40,592 bases of DNA, taken from positions 1 to 40,592 of the forward strand of contig JAIRPE010000040.1 in NCBI GenBank assembly GCA_031257175.1, written 5' to 3'. Below are positions 23,399 through 32,127 of this stretch, piece after piece. Every line of letters starts with the position of its first letter. Positions within the stretch are counted from its first letter, which is position 1. This stretch comes from Eubacteriales Family XIII. Incertae Sedis bacterium. Lineage in GTDB: Bacteria; Bacillota; Clostridia; Peptostreptococcales; Anaerovoracaceae. The position numbers and the translations under genes are program-made. The notes beneath the pieces are model-generated. The model did no database searches. It saw only the letters and a list, made by a program, of their open reading frames with translations, and was not told the DNA's origin.

Positions 23399-23791
23399 CT
23401 AGGCGCCCGCGTCTCCTATTCTGAAGGCGTCTCTTATGTGGCGTAGCCAAGCCTTGCCGTTAAGCAAAAGAATCTCGATCACGTCAAATCTGTGTTCAGG
23501 CATGTTTCCCAAACTTGCCCTCACTGAATTCAAAGACATGTAATAGGCCGCGACCATAGAAAGCCGCCTCATCTTATGTTTGTTGACCGCTTCGCATGGC
23601 AATCCCTGTGATAATCCTGCTCTGGTTTTGACCTCGATGAACAGAACTGTTTTGTTATTCTCCAAGGCAATAATATCTATTTCCCCTATCTTGCTTCTGA
23701 AATTTGTTTCAACCAGTTTTATTCCTTCGCTTCGCAGATATTCCGCCGCGCGCCGTTCCCCCCACGCTCCCATAGTAATCTTTTCGCCCAT
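23399..23791 (-). CDS. yraN: UPF0102 (YraN) endonuclease-like protein
   Basis: 130 residues. MGAWGERRAAEYLRSEGIKLVETNFRSKIGEIDIIALENNKTVLFIEVKTR contains the restriction-endonuclease-like Glu, Asp and E-x-K residues (GEIDII, FIEVKTR) typical of UPF0102. The family is conserved next to comM/dprA; its role is unknown but is probably in nucleic-acid processing. The ATG at 23791 has GGGAGG 15 bases upstream, a long spacing. The second ATG, six codons on, is possible but has no clear ribosome site. Confidence 0.9.
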   Translation of the reverse strand: MGEKITMGAWGERRAAEYLRSEGIKLVETNFRSKIGEIDIIALENNKTVLFIEVKTRAGLSQGLPCEAVNKHKMRRLSMVAAYYMSLNSVRASLGNMPEHRFDVIEILLLNGKAWLRHIRDAFRIGDAGA

Positions 23792-23835
23792 GCCGTCGTA
23801 TTCGCGCCTCCCGCCTTAATGGCTTATTGCCTCGT

Positions 23836-23865
23836 CTTATGCTTATCCTTTTTTAATTCCGCCCA
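23836..23865. repeat. 30-base dispersed repeat, copy 1
   Basis: It contains TTATCCTTTTTTAATTCCGC and matches 29 of 30 bases with 39655-39684. Weaker similarity continues about 12 bases to the left (GCTTATT..GC in both). On the minus strand it falls in the yraN leader. Confidence 0.8.
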
Positions 23866-23894
23866 GTTTCCGGCGCGAGACGCCACCCATATCA

Positions 23895-23923
23895 ATATTA
23901 CCATATATTTAAATTAATGTCAA
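23895..23923 (-). promoter_or_regulatory. Promoter of the yraN-comM-dprA group
   Basis: On the minus strand TTGACA (23918-23923) and TAATAT (23895-23900) are 17 bases apart, with an AT-rich spacer. The leader to yraN is about 97 bases and includes copy 1 of the dispersed repeat. Confidence 0.75.
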
Positions 23924-24053
23924 TATATCCCATAAAGGGCGAAGCGCGCTTGCCCGCGCCCACACGCAAAAAACAAACGCTTACGCGTAACGTCGAATTT
24001 CTTATGCTCTTCATGAAATTGAGATGTAATAACACCGATCTGCTTTTACAATG

Positions 24054-24091
24054 CCGTTTTGCCCCGCGCTTCAGCGCGGCCGGAAAAACGG
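24054..24091. repeat. GC hairpin with complementary T and A flanks
   Basis: CCGCGC-TTCA-GCGCGG forms the core and CCGTTTT/AAAACGG the outer stem. As DNA it is symmetric, so it could terminate transcripts in either direction. It lies about 330 bases past the polC stop. Confidence 0.5.
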
Positions 24092-24136
24092 ACAGCGAAG
24101 CGAACGTAGTGAGCATAGGCGGAACCCGATCCTATC

Positions 24137-24156
24137 GCCTGCAGTCGTTGGCAGGC
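24137..24156 (+). terminator. Terminator-like stem-loop in gene-free DNA
   Basis: GCCTGC and GCAGGC pair around an 8-base loop and are followed by TTTATT. No plus-strand gene precedes it, so its partner transcript is unknown. Confidence 0.35.
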
Positions 24157-24418
24157 TTTATTCTAGATGCGCAACGCTTCAACGCGTGGCTTTTTGCCGT
24201 AAAACCGAGCCCTGCTGTGGCGATTTATCATGGCCCTTTATCGCTTTCTGTCATCCGCCCGGTATTTTGGGGCAGACTTTAACCGAGAAATGGCATGAAA
24301 ACAGATGGTTTTTTTGTTCTAGGCGCAATACGTAGGCAAGTCCGTAGATTCTGCGGAGCTTTTCAACGAATAGTGACGAAAAATACCGTCCTGCAACCAT
24401 GTTTCACGCATTTCCCCC

Positions 24419-27400
24419 CTACCCCAACTCCCCAAAAAACGATATCTGGTTCGACTCGGGAAGCCCCGACAAAGCCCCGCAGCCGGAAAGCGCCTCCAGC
24501 GCCGTCTTGTTCACCTTCGCCCTGACCCGCAGATCGTCAACAGAAATAAAAGGCGACGCGTCGAAAGCCTCCTTGATCCCCCGCGCCGCGTTGACGCCCA
24601 CCCCCTGCAACGCGGCCAGCGGCGCCCGCAGCTTGCCGTCTTCGATGGCGAAATCGCAGCTGTCGGAAAAACTAACATCAGGAGGCAGAAGCTCATAGCC
24701 CCTGGCGTACATCTCGTAAACCACCTCCAGGACTGTCGCCTCGTCCTGCTCCTTCTTGGTGGCGTTCTTGCCTTTCGCCTCCACCAGCTTCACCTTGTCC
24801 AGCGCGGCCTTAAGGCCCAGCAACGCCGTCGCCACGTCGAAATTGTCAATGGCCGCCGTGAAATACGCCGCGTAAAAAGCCAACGGGTAGTACGCCTTGT
24901 AGTACGCTATGCGGTAAGACATCAGCACGTAGGCCACCGCGTGGGCCTTGGGGAACATGTACTTAATGCGGCGGCAGGACTCCACGTACCACTCAGGCAC
25001 GCCGTGGGCGCGCAGCATCCCCGCCTCCGCGTCCGTCACCCCCTTGCCCTTGCGCACGTTCTCCATTATCTTGAAGGAATCCCCGTCGGGCACCCCTTTG
25101 GAGATGAGGTAATTCATGATGTCGTCCCTGGTGGAAATCGCCTCGTCCATGGCCGCCTTCCCTGACTTAATCAGCTCGTGGGCGTTGTTCGTCCACACGT
25201 CCGTCCCGTGGGAAAACCCCGAAATCCTCACCAAATCGGACAGCTTCCTCGGCTTGGTCACGTCCAGCATCTGCCGCACGAAACGGGTGCCGAACTCGGG
25301 TATGCCGTAGCTGCCGTGGCTGAAGGCGTAGCGCGGCGCCTTTATGTCCAGCCCCTCAATGCCGTTGAAAATGCTGTTGACCCTCTCGTCGTTCAAGGGG
25401 ACGGAAAGGGGGTCAACCCCCGTCAAATCCTGCAACCGCTTTATCATCGAAGGCACGTCGTGCCCCAATATATCCAATTTCAGCAAATTCTCGTCAATAG
25501 AATGGTAGTCGAAATGAGTGGTGACCACATCGCTGCCCGCGTCGTTGGCCGGGCGCTGTATGGGGCAGAACTCGTATATCTCGTGGCCCTCGGGCACTAT
25601 GATGATGCCGCCGGGGTGCTGCCCCGTGGTGCGCCGCACGTCCGTGCAAGCCTCCGTCAACCGCTCGACCTCCCATTTATTCACGGGAATCCCCTGCTCC
25701 TCGTGGAACTTCCTCACGAACCCGTAGGCCGTCTTGCTCTTTATGGTGCTGATAGTCCCCGCCCGAAACACGTTCTGCTTGCCAAACAGCTCCTCCACGT
25801 ACTTGTGCGCCTGGGTCTGGTACTCCCCCGCGAAATTGAGGTCAATATCCGGCTCCTTGTCCCCTTCAAAGCCCAAGAACGTCTCAAAAGGTATGTTAAA
25901 GCCCTCCTGCCTGAACCTGGCCCCGCAATTCGGGCAATCCCTCGCGGGCATGTCCGCGCCGCAGCCGTAAGCCTCCGCATCCCCCCACTCCAGCCGCCTG
26001 CAATCCGGGTTGGGGCAAATATAATGGGGCGGCAACGGGTTCACCTCCGTTATCCCCGCCATGGCGGCGGCCAATGAAGACCCCACCGATCCCCTGCTGC
26101 CCACCAAATAGCCGTCCTCCAGGGATTTTTTCACCAATTTCTGGGCGGACACGTACATCACCGCGTAATTATTGCTGATAATAGAATTCAATTCCCTGTC
26201 CAACCGCTCCTGCACGGGCCCTGGCAAAGGCCGACCGTACAGCTCCCACGCCGTCTCGAGGCAGCTGCTCCTCAAAATCTCGTCCGAATTCGCTATCTTG
26301 GGCGGGAATTTCCCCTTGGGCACCGGCCTTATCGGCTCAACCATGTCCGCTATCCCCGCAGGCGCCTTAACCACCACCTCGAAGGCCGTCTCCGCGCCCA
26401 GATATGCGAACTCCTCCAGCATTTCCTCAGTGGTTCGGAAATACAGGCCGTTGTCCCCTTCCAAATCCTTGTAGCCCTGCCCCGCCAGCAGGACGTTCCG
26501 ATACTTCGCCTCGTGTTTTTCCAAATAATGGGAATCGCAAGTGGCCGCCACGGGCTTTCCGTACTTCCTGCCTAAGTCAACTATGCGTCGATTGATTTCC
26601 ATCAATTCGTTCACGCCCTGCACGTAGCCCTTGTCCACCAGAAACGCGTTGTTAGCCAACGGCTGTATTTCCAGATAGTCGTACAGCTCCAACAGGCGCT
26701 CCGTCTCCGCCTCGGAGGCCCCGTCCTTGACCGCCTGGTACACCTGCCCCGCCACGCAGGCCGAGCCGATGAGCAACCCCTCCCGATATTCCAGCAACAG
26801 GGATTTGGGTATGCGCGGCTTCTTGTAAAAATATTCCATATGGGACAATGACACTAATTTATATAAATTCTTCAATCCTACGGCGTCGCGGGCCAGCAGT
26901 ATGACGTGGCTGGTCTGCCCCGTCTTGTACTGCTTCCTGTCCGATCTGCCGGGGACGCCGTTGTCGAGCAGATAGCCCTCCAAGCCGTAGATTATCTTTA
27001 TGCCCGCCTTCTCCCCCGCCTTCGCCGCCTCGGGGAACGCCTGCGCCACGCCGTGATCCGTTATGGCCACGGCCTTGTGGCCGAACCTGGCCGCCAGGGC
27101 CACAAGCTTCGAGACCTCCGCCAGCCCGTCCATGGCGCTCATCTTAGTGTGGGCGTGCAGCTCCACCCGCTTCTCAGGCGCGGAATCCGTCCTGGCCACG
27201 GGCGCCAGCTTTTCCACCCCCCTGGCGCGGATGATGATTTCGTGGTCGTAATAATCCATGGCGGTCACGCCCGCCACCCTGACCGCCGCCCCAGGCGCCA
27301 AAACCCCCTCCAGCTTCCCCCAGGTTTTCCCGTCGGCCAATATCTTGACGCAGGCGGAGTTCTCATAGTCCGTGATGAGCAGCCCCGCCAGCTTTTTCTT

Positions 27401-27940
27401 GCCCTGGTCGAACACGTCCCTGACGTTCACGGCGAAAATATCGCCCTCCACCACGACGCTCTTGTCCTCCGCCAAAGCCGAGATGGGCGTTATGGCCGTT
27501 CCCGCCGCTATGGCCTTGCCAAACACCGACGTCCCCGCCCTGCGGCCTCCCGTCGCGGCTTTCCCCGCAGCAACGGCGGGCGCCCGCCCGATTTTGGCCG
27601 CGCCCTTGGGACGCCCGCTTCCGACGCCCGACGCAGGCCCGACGCCCGACGCGCTCCCGTCCCCGGCAACCGCGCCGGCCGGCCGCGCCTCACCCTCGCC
27701 CTCGCCGACGTAGCTGATGTTGAAGGCCACGTCCTCCAGCCCCTCCACCTGGGCCAGCATGTGCCGCCTCGCCTCGGCCAGGCTTTCCTCTGGGATTCGG
27801 AAATTCGCGCTCACATCCACCGAAAGGGCAGCCGTACCTCTCAAGACGACTGCCCTATCCACGGACAAACTCAACTCCCGACCGGGCCGTTCCTTTGCGG
27901 CGGCCTCCCAGTCAATATATTGTCTTAGTATTTCTTCCAA
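24419..27940 (-). CDS. polC: DNA polymerase III PolC without the DEDD exonuclease insertion
   Basis: 1173 residues; Gram-positive PolC is normally about 1430. In order: a short N-terminal domain (1-78), a Gly/Ala/Pro/Lys-rich linker (79-160), an OB fold (161-250), PHP (258-475), the catalytic palm with D698 and D700 (PDIDLNF) and D823 (KLDILGHD), and a PolC-type zinc region (CPNPDC..CPNC, 642-672). The C-terminus ends in a clamp-binding-like QISFFG. In Bacillus PolC a proofreading exonuclease is inserted inside PHP; here PHP runs from EGYLLDNGVPG to QTSHVILLA with only a short link. All nine PHP metal ligands are present (H262, H264, D271, H296, E321, H345, C395, D469, H471). The start is TTG, 15 bases after the previous stop, with a weak ribosome site. 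Confidence 0.95.
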   Translation of the reverse strand: MEEILRQYIDWEAAAKERPGRELSLSVDRAVVLRGTAALSVDVSANFRIPEESLAEARRHMLAQVEGLEDVAFNISYVGEGEGEARPAGAVAGDGSASGVGPASGVGSGRPKGAAKIGRAPAVAAGKAATGGRRAGTSVFGKAIAAGTAITPISALAEDKSVVVEGDIFAVNVRDVFDQGKKKLAGLLITDYENSACVKILADGKTWGKLEGVLAPGAAVRVAGVTAMDYYDHEIIIRARGVEKLAPVARTDSAPEKRVELHAHTKMSAMDGLAEVSKLVALAARFGHKAVAITDHGVAQAFPEAAKAGEKAGIKIIYGLEGYLLDNGVPGRSDRKQYKTGQTSHVILLARDAVGLKNLYKLVSLSHMEYFYKKPRIPKSLLLEYREGLLIGSACVAGQVYQAVKDGASEAETERLLELYDYLEIQPLANNAFLVDKGYVQGVNELMEINRRIVDLGRKYGKPVAATCDSHYLEKHEAKYRNVLLAGQGYKDLEGDNGLYFRTTEEMLEEFAYLGAETAFEVVVKAPAGIADMVEPIRPVPKGKFPPKIANSDEILRSSCLETAWELYGRPLPGPVQERLDRELNSIISNNYAVMYVSAQKLVKKSLEDGYLVGSRGSVGSSLAAAMAGITEVNPLPPHYICPNPDCRRLEWGDAEAYGCGADMPARDCPNCGARFRQEGFNIPFETFLGFEGDKEPDIDLNFAGEYQTQAHKYVEELFGKQNVFRAGTISTIKSKTAYGFVRKFHEEQGIPVNKWEVERLTEACTDVRRTTGQHPGGIIIVPEGHEIYEFCPIQRPANDAGSDVVTTHFDYHSIDENLLKLDILGHDVPSMIKRLQDLTGVDPLSVPLNDERVNSIFNGIEGLDIKAPRYAFSHGSYGIPEFGTRFVRQMLDVTKPRKLSDLVRISGFSHGTDVWTNNAHELIKSGKAAMDEAISTRDDIMNYLISKGVPDGDSFKIMENVRKGKGVTDAEAGMLRAHGVPEWYVESCRRIKYMFPKAHAVAYVLMSYRIAYYKAYYPLAFYAAYFTAAIDNFDVATALLGLKAALDKVKLVEAKGKNATKKEQDEATVLEVVYEMYARGYELLPPDVSFSDSCDFAIEDGKLRAPLAALQGVGVNAARGIKEAFDASPFISVDDLRVRAKVNKTALEALSGCGALSGLPESNQISFFGELG

Positions 27941-27955
27941 TTTAAACGCCCGCTT

Positions 27956-28885
27956 CTATTTCGCCAATTCCGATATGGATGTTATCAACCCCGCCAAGCC
28001 CTGTATGTTGGAAGGCACTATAATCTTCGTGGCCTGGCCGTCGGCCGCCTTGACGAAGGCCTCAAGCCCCTTCACCGCTATGACCGGCTCCGTCGGGTTG
28101 GCCTCGACCAGCATGCGCAGACCGTCAGCCGTGGCCTTCTGCACCAGCATTATGGCCTGCGCCTCGCCCTCGGCCTCTCTTATCTGCGCCTCACGCTTGG
28201 CCTCCGCCGACAGTATCTGCGCCTCTTTGTTCGCTTCCGCCTCCAGGATGACCGCCTGCTTGTTGCCTTCCGCTATGAGTATGGCCGCCTTCTTCTCGCC
28301 TTCGGCCCTCAGTATGGACTCCCTCCGTTCCCGTTCGGCCCTCATCTGCTTCTCCATGGCGGTCTGTATGTCCCTGGGCGGCATGATGTTCTTGACCTCG
28401 ACGCGCTTTATCTTAATGCCCCAGGCGTCAGTGGCCTCGTCCAGCACCTCCCGCATCTTCGCGTTGATATACTCGCGGCTGGTCAGCGACTCGTCCAGCT
28501 CCAGCTCGCCTATGATATTCCTGAGGGTGGTGGCCGTCAGGTTCTCGATGGCCGCCATAGGGTACTCCACCCCGTAGCAATAAAGCTTGGGGTCGGTTAT
28601 CTGGTAGTAAATGACCGTGTCGATCTCGATGGTCACGTTGTCCTTGGTAATCACGGGCTGGGGCGGGAAATCCACCACCTGCTCCTTCAGCGACACCTTC
28701 TTGGCCACCTTGTCTATCAAAGGTATCTTAAAGTGCAGCCCCACAGGCCAGGTCTCGCTGTAAGCCCCCAGCCTCTCAATCACGTAAGCCTTGGCCTGCG
28801 GCACGATGCGGATGTTAGCCGTCACCAAAAGCACGATGACGACCAGCAGCAACACGACGCCAACGGCGCTCATCACATCACCCAT
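27956..28885 (-). CDS. SPFH/band 7 (stomatin-like) membrane protein
   Basis: 309 residues. An N-terminal membrane anchor (VVLLLVVIVLLVTANIRIV) leads into the band 7 domain (VPQAKAYVIERLGAYSETWPVGLHFKIPLIDKVAKKVSLKEQVVDFPPQPVITKDNVTIEID). A long Ala/Glu/Arg-rich coiled coil (about 180-250) and a short hydrophobic tail follow. This is the QmcA/stomatin layout; such proteins form ring-like membrane scaffolds and are usually encoded with an NfeD partner, which is present two genes upstream. GGAGGAG precedes the ATG. It lies directly before polC, with 15 bases between them. Confidence 0.93.
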   Translation of the reverse strand: MGDVMSAVGVVLLLVVIVLLVTANIRIVPQAKAYVIERLGAYSETWPVGLHFKIPLIDKVAKKVSLKEQVVDFPPQPVITKDNVTIEIDTVIYYQITDPKLYCYGVEYPMAAIENLTATTLRNIIGELELDESLTSREYINAKMREVLDEATDAWGIKIKRVEVKNIMPPRDIQTAMEKQMRAERERRESILRAEGEKKAAILIAEGNKQAVILEAEANKEAQILSAEAKREAQIREAEGEAQAIMLVQKATADGLRMLVEANPTEPVIAVKGLEAFVKAADGQATKIIVPSNIQGLAGLITSISELAK

Positions 28886-28916
28886 AGTAGTCTCCTCCTT
28901 GCTAAATCCACTCCCC

Positions 28917-29492
28917 TCAGCCTATCTCCTCCGGGTAATCAAAATAAACGTCCTTTATCCCCGACTCCCTGAAAAGGCGCGGGATAGGATCCGTCGCCAG
29001 CAGCATCGGCGTCCGCTCGACCTTCTCGCCGCTCTCCAGGTCCGTCCGATAAAACGCGCCCGCCTCCATCCTCGCCTCATCCTCGGGGACCACCCTCGGC
29101 GGGTTCGCCAGGCTCACCTCGTACCACTGGCCGCACTCCTCGCACTGGTCCTTCATGAACAGGCGCGGGTTCCGCGCGTAGTCGTACCGCAACACGTTCA
29201 ACGCCCGCAACAAATAAAAACCCGGGGATTGGGGGATTTTGACGAAGCCCAGCCCCTTCAGCCCGTGTTTCACGTAGGCGGCCACGAACCGTTCCGAGAC
29301 TATCATGGGGCCGTCCCAGCAGTGGGACAGCGTGTAGTGCTTCTTTTTCACCCGAAATCTGCTGACGCTTAGGGCCGTCGCCTCTTCCCTGTTGTAAATC
29401 AAGCCGCATTTGGGGCAATGCTTCAAAAACTCGTCATTCATGTAGTAGAATTCCGAATTGTTGTCCGTCCCGGTGACGGAATAGTATTTCAT
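28917..29492 (-). CDS. Double CXXCG-motif protein of unknown function
   Basis: 191 residues, not confidently recognised. Two zinc-knuckle halves (C26PKCG and C117EECG) suggest one split zinc ribbon. Other features are LSHCWDGPMIVSERFVAAYVKHGLKGLGFVKI in the middle and an acidic C-terminus. The spacing recalls the double-CXXCG paralogous family known from Myxococcus, some of whose members are immunity proteins, but this is only a resemblance. GGAGG precedes the ATG. It is inserted between nfeD and the SPFH gene, which are usually adjacent, so it may act with the membrane scaffold or be an inserted orphan. Confidence 0.7.
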   Translation of the reverse strand: MKYYSVTGTDNNSEFYYMNDEFLKHCPKCGLIYNREEATALSVSRFRVKKKHYTLSHCWDGPMIVSERFVAAYVKHGLKGLGFVKIPQSPGFYLLRALNVLRYDYARNPRLFMKDQCEECGQWYEVSLANPPRVVPEDEARMEAGAFYRTDLESGEKVERTPMLLATDPIPRLFRESGIKDVYFDYPEEIG

Positions 29493-29543
29493 CTGTCTGC
29501 CTCCTATGTTTTGATGATAACCGCCCGCTCAAGCCCCTTCCCC

Positions 29544-29987
29544 TCACTCGGGCTTGACAATAATCTTGACGCCGTCGATGCGCATGACGCGAACCTTGCT
29601 GCCCTCGGGTATCCGCGCCTCAGGCGAGTCGCCCACGGCAGTCCAGACCACCCCGTCCACCTTCGCCTGGCCGGAACCGAAAGGGATGATGGTCTCAGTC
29701 ACCAGCCCCAGCCTCCCCTGCATCTGCTCCGTAACGTTCTTCTCCTTGCCCAATTTCAGTTTTTTCACGGCGATAGGCCTGGTAAAAATGACCAGTACTA
29801 TCGATACCGCAAGAAAAACCGCCACCTGCAACGGCACGGCGCCCCCCGCCCATGCCGTCCCGCAGGCCGCCGCCGCCCCTATGGCGAACCAGATGGTGGT
29901 CAGCCCCATGGACAGCGCCTCCACTGCCAGCAACACGATGAAAACCGCCACCCAGACCAACCTCATGTTGTCAAGTATTATATCCAT
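29544..29987 (-). CDS. NfeD-like membrane protein (short form)
   Basis: 147 residues. Hydrophobic segments (VWVAVFIVLLAVEALSMGL, TTIWFAIGAAAACGTAW, VPLQVAVFLAVSIVLVIFTRPIAVKKL) precede a C-terminal OB fold (GRLGLVTETIIPFGSGQAKVDGVVWTAVG..IPEGSKVRVMRIDGVKIIVKP). This is the short NfeD form without the ClpP-like protease domain, which works with SPFH proteins in membrane domains. The start overlaps the end of ispG by 17 bases. Confidence 0.9.
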   Translation of the reverse strand: MDIILDNMRLVWVAVFIVLLAVEALSMGLTTIWFAIGAAAACGTAWAGGAVPLQVAVFLAVSIVLVIFTRPIAVKKLKLGKEKNVTEQMQGRLGLVTETIIPFGSGQAKVDGVVWTAVGDSPEARIPEGSKVRVMRIDGVKIIVKPE

Positions 29988-31083
29988 AATATGTCTCCTC
30001 CAACAGCTTCGACAGCTCCTCGGCTATGTCCGCCTCGTCCACGGTCTTCACTATCCTGCCTCCCATGAAAATCGCGCCCTTCCCGTCTCCGCAGGCCACC
30101 CCCATGTCGGCGTCGGCGGCTTCTCCCGGCCCGTTCACCGCGCAGCCCATGACCGCCAGGGTGAGCGGCCTCCGTCCGGCGCCGGCCGCGCCCGCCAGCC
30201 GTTTTTCCGCCCGTCGGGCCGCCTCTTGGACGGAGCGGGCTATCGGCTCCAGGCTCACCCGGCACCTGCCGCAGGTGGGGCACGAGACCACCTGGATCAA
30301 GCCCTCCCTCAGCCCCAGGCTCCGCAATATCTCCAGAGCCAAGCCCACTTCGGCCTCAGGGGCGCCGGTCAACGAGACCCTCAGCGTGTCACCTATGCCG
30401 CGTAGCAACAACGCGCCGACGCCTATGGCCGACTTCACCCTTCCGCTCTCCCCCACTCCCGCCTCAGTCACGCCAATGTGGAAGGGGTAGGGCGTTTTCG
30501 CCGCCACTATGCTGTGGGCCTCCAGGTTGGCCCTCAAATCCGTCAGTTTTATGGAAACCACTATATCCTCGAAGCCCAGGCTCTCCATCATGGCGATGTG
30601 GGAAAGCGCGCTCTCCGCGGCCGCGGCGGCCGTGGCGCCGCCGTGTTTCTCCCTCAGCGCCTTCTCTATGGAGCCGCTGTTGACGCCGACGCGTATGGGC
30701 ACGCCCCTTTCCTTCGCCTTGCGGGCCACCGCGCCCACGGCCTCCCGCCCGCCGATGTTGCCTGGGTTTATGCGCACCTTGTCCGCGCCGCACTCGATGG
30801 CCTCCAGCGCCAGCCTGTGGTCGAAATGTATGTCGGCCACCAGCGGCAGGGGGCTTGCGCGCCTGATTTCCCTCAGCGCCTGGGCGGCCTCCGAATCCGG
30901 CACGGCGCAACGGGCTATCTGGCAGCCCGCGTCGGCGAGGGCGCGTATCTGGGCCAGCGTGGACTTCACGTCTCTGGTGTCCGTGTTGGTCATGGACTGG
31001 ACGGATATGGGCGCCCCGCCGCCTATGGGGACGCCGCCGCAATTCACCCGCCTGCTGGGGCGTCTCTCAGCTTCATGTCCCAT
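29971..31083 (-). CDS. ispG: 4-hydroxy-3-methylbut-2-enyl diphosphate synthase (flavodoxin)
   Basis: 370 residues. The TIM-barrel part opens with VNCGGVPIGGGAPISVQSMTNTDTRD, and has LVADIHFDHRLALEAIECGADKVRINPGNIG. The C-terminal domain binds [4Fe-4S] through VVSCPTCGRC and GCAVNGPGEAADAD. It converts methylerythritol cyclodiphosphate to HMBPP in the MEP isoprenoid pathway, so it acts downstream of Dxr, encoded two genes upstream. The ATG is three bases after the rseP stop. Length and motifs are normal. Confidence 0.96.
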   Translation of the reverse strand: MGHEAERRPSRRVNCGGVPIGGGAPISVQSMTNTDTRDVKSTLAQIRALADAGCQIARCAVPDSEAAQALREIRRASPLPLVADIHFDHRLALEAIECGADKVRINPGNIGGREAVGAVARKAKERGVPIRVGVNSGSIEKALREKHGGATAAAAAESALSHIAMMESLGFEDIVVSIKLTDLRANLEAHSIVAAKTPYPFHIGVTEAGVGESGRVKSAIGVGALLLRGIGDTLRVSLTGAPEAEVGLALEILRSLGLREGLIQVVSCPTCGRCRVSLEPIARSVQEAARRAEKRLAGAAGAGRRPLTLAVMGCAVNGPGEAADADMGVACGDGKGAIFMGGRIVKTVDEADIAEELSKLLEETYYGYNT

Positions 31084-31086
31084 TAT

Positions 31087-32127
31087 TTACCATATTCCAT
31101 GCCCCAAGGCCGCTCTGGCGATATCCTGCACCAGCACGAAGGCCATCAGCCCGAACAGCAGGGCCATTCCCACCAAATGCACGCGGCCTTCCATCTCGTC
31201 GGTGAAACGTCTGCCCGCTATTTTTCTTATTATCAGGAACACCAGCCTGCCCCCGTCCAGCGCCGGCAGGGGCAGCATGTTCACTATCGCCAGGTTCAGG
31301 CTTATGAACGCGGTCAGCCGCATGAGCATGGCGAACCCGTTCTGGGCCGCCTGCCCCATCAAATTCACTATGCCCACAGGCCCTGTCAAATCCTTGACGG
31401 AGGCTTCCCCCGTGAACAGCATTTTCAGCCCGTACAATATCAGGCCGAACATGTCCCCCGTGGCCTGCGCCCCCCTCTTCAGGGATGGCAGAAAATCCGA
31501 GGCTTCCACCTTGGTGGCGGGGTTGAATCCTATCTTCCGGGCGCCGTCGCCGTCCAGGTAGCTCCCCGTCTCCAGGGACAGCTCCTGCCCGTCGCGGAGG
31601 ATTTCAAGCTCGACGCGCTCCCCCGCCTTCCCGATATGGCTCTTCATCTGCTCCCAGCCCTCGACCGCGGCGCCGTCCACGCCTATTATCTCGTCCCCCG
31701 GCAACAGGCCCGCCTCAGCGGCGGGGGTGTCGGGCACGACTTGGGCTATCACGTTGGTGGGGACTCCGTTCGTGAAAGCCACCACGGAGAGTATGACCAA
31801 GGCCAGCAGGAAATTCATGGAAGCACCGGCCACGATAATCAGGGCCTTTTGGGCGACATTTTTCTTATTGAAGGCTTTGGGGTCCTCCGAGTCCGCGTCC
31901 TCGCCCTCCATGGCGCAGAATCCCCCGATGGGGAAGGCGCGGAGCGTGTACTCCGTGTCCCCCTTTCGGAATTTCAGCAGCTTCGGCCCCATGCCCAGGG
32001 CGAACTCGTTCACTCTGACCCCTGTCGCCTTCGCCGCCGAGAAATGCCCTATCTCATGGGCGAATATCAGCAGGCAGAATATGGCGACTCCGTATATGAT
32101 AGTTAGCGCGATAGACAAAATATTCAT
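31087..32127 (-). CDS. rseP: Site-2 zinc protease RseP
   Basis: 346 residues. The first membrane helix carries H24-E-x-x-H28 (FAHEIGHFSAAKATGVRVNEFALGMGP). A PDZ domain spans roughly 115-190 (VVPDTPAAEAGLLPGDEIIGVDGAAVEGWEQ), and the last metal-ligand helix has NMLPLPALDGGRLVF. It cleaves membrane-embedded anti-sigma factors or signal-peptide remnants. The ATG overlaps the dxr stop (ATGA), so translation is coupled. Confidence 0.96.
   Translation of the reverse strand: MNILSIALTIIYGVAIFCLLIFAHEIGHFSAAKATGVRVNEFALGMGPKLLKFRKGDTEYTLRAFPIGGFCAMEGEDADSEDPKAFNKKNVAQKALIIVAGASMNFLLALVILSVVAFTNGVPTNVIAQVVPDTPAAEAGLLPGDEIIGVDGAAVEGWEQMKSHIGKAGERVELEILRDGQELSLETGSYLDGDGARKIGFNPATKVEASDFLPSLKRGAQATGDMFGLILYGLKMLFTGEASVKDLTGPVGIVNLMGQAAQNGFAMLMRLTAFISLNLAIVNMLPLPALDGGRLVFLIIRKIAGRRFTDEMEGRVHLVGMALLFGLMAFVLVQDIARAALGHGIW

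Larger units (their letters stand above)
23792..24418. other. Gap between yraN and polC with hairpins, no gene
   Basis: 627 bases. It contains the yraN promoter (23895-23923), one copy of the 30-base dispersed repeat (23836-23865), a GC hairpin with T/A flanks (24054-24091) and a second stem-loop (24137-24156). The ORFs in it are short and protein-unlike. It may hold decayed sequence. Confidence 0.55.

Noticed and set aside
30478-32106. 542-codon plus-strand ORF opposite ispG and rseP
   Set aside because: It is the antisense shadow of two well-conserved genes in GC-rich DNA, and its sequence (rich in His, Gly, Arg, Gln) shows no family motif.
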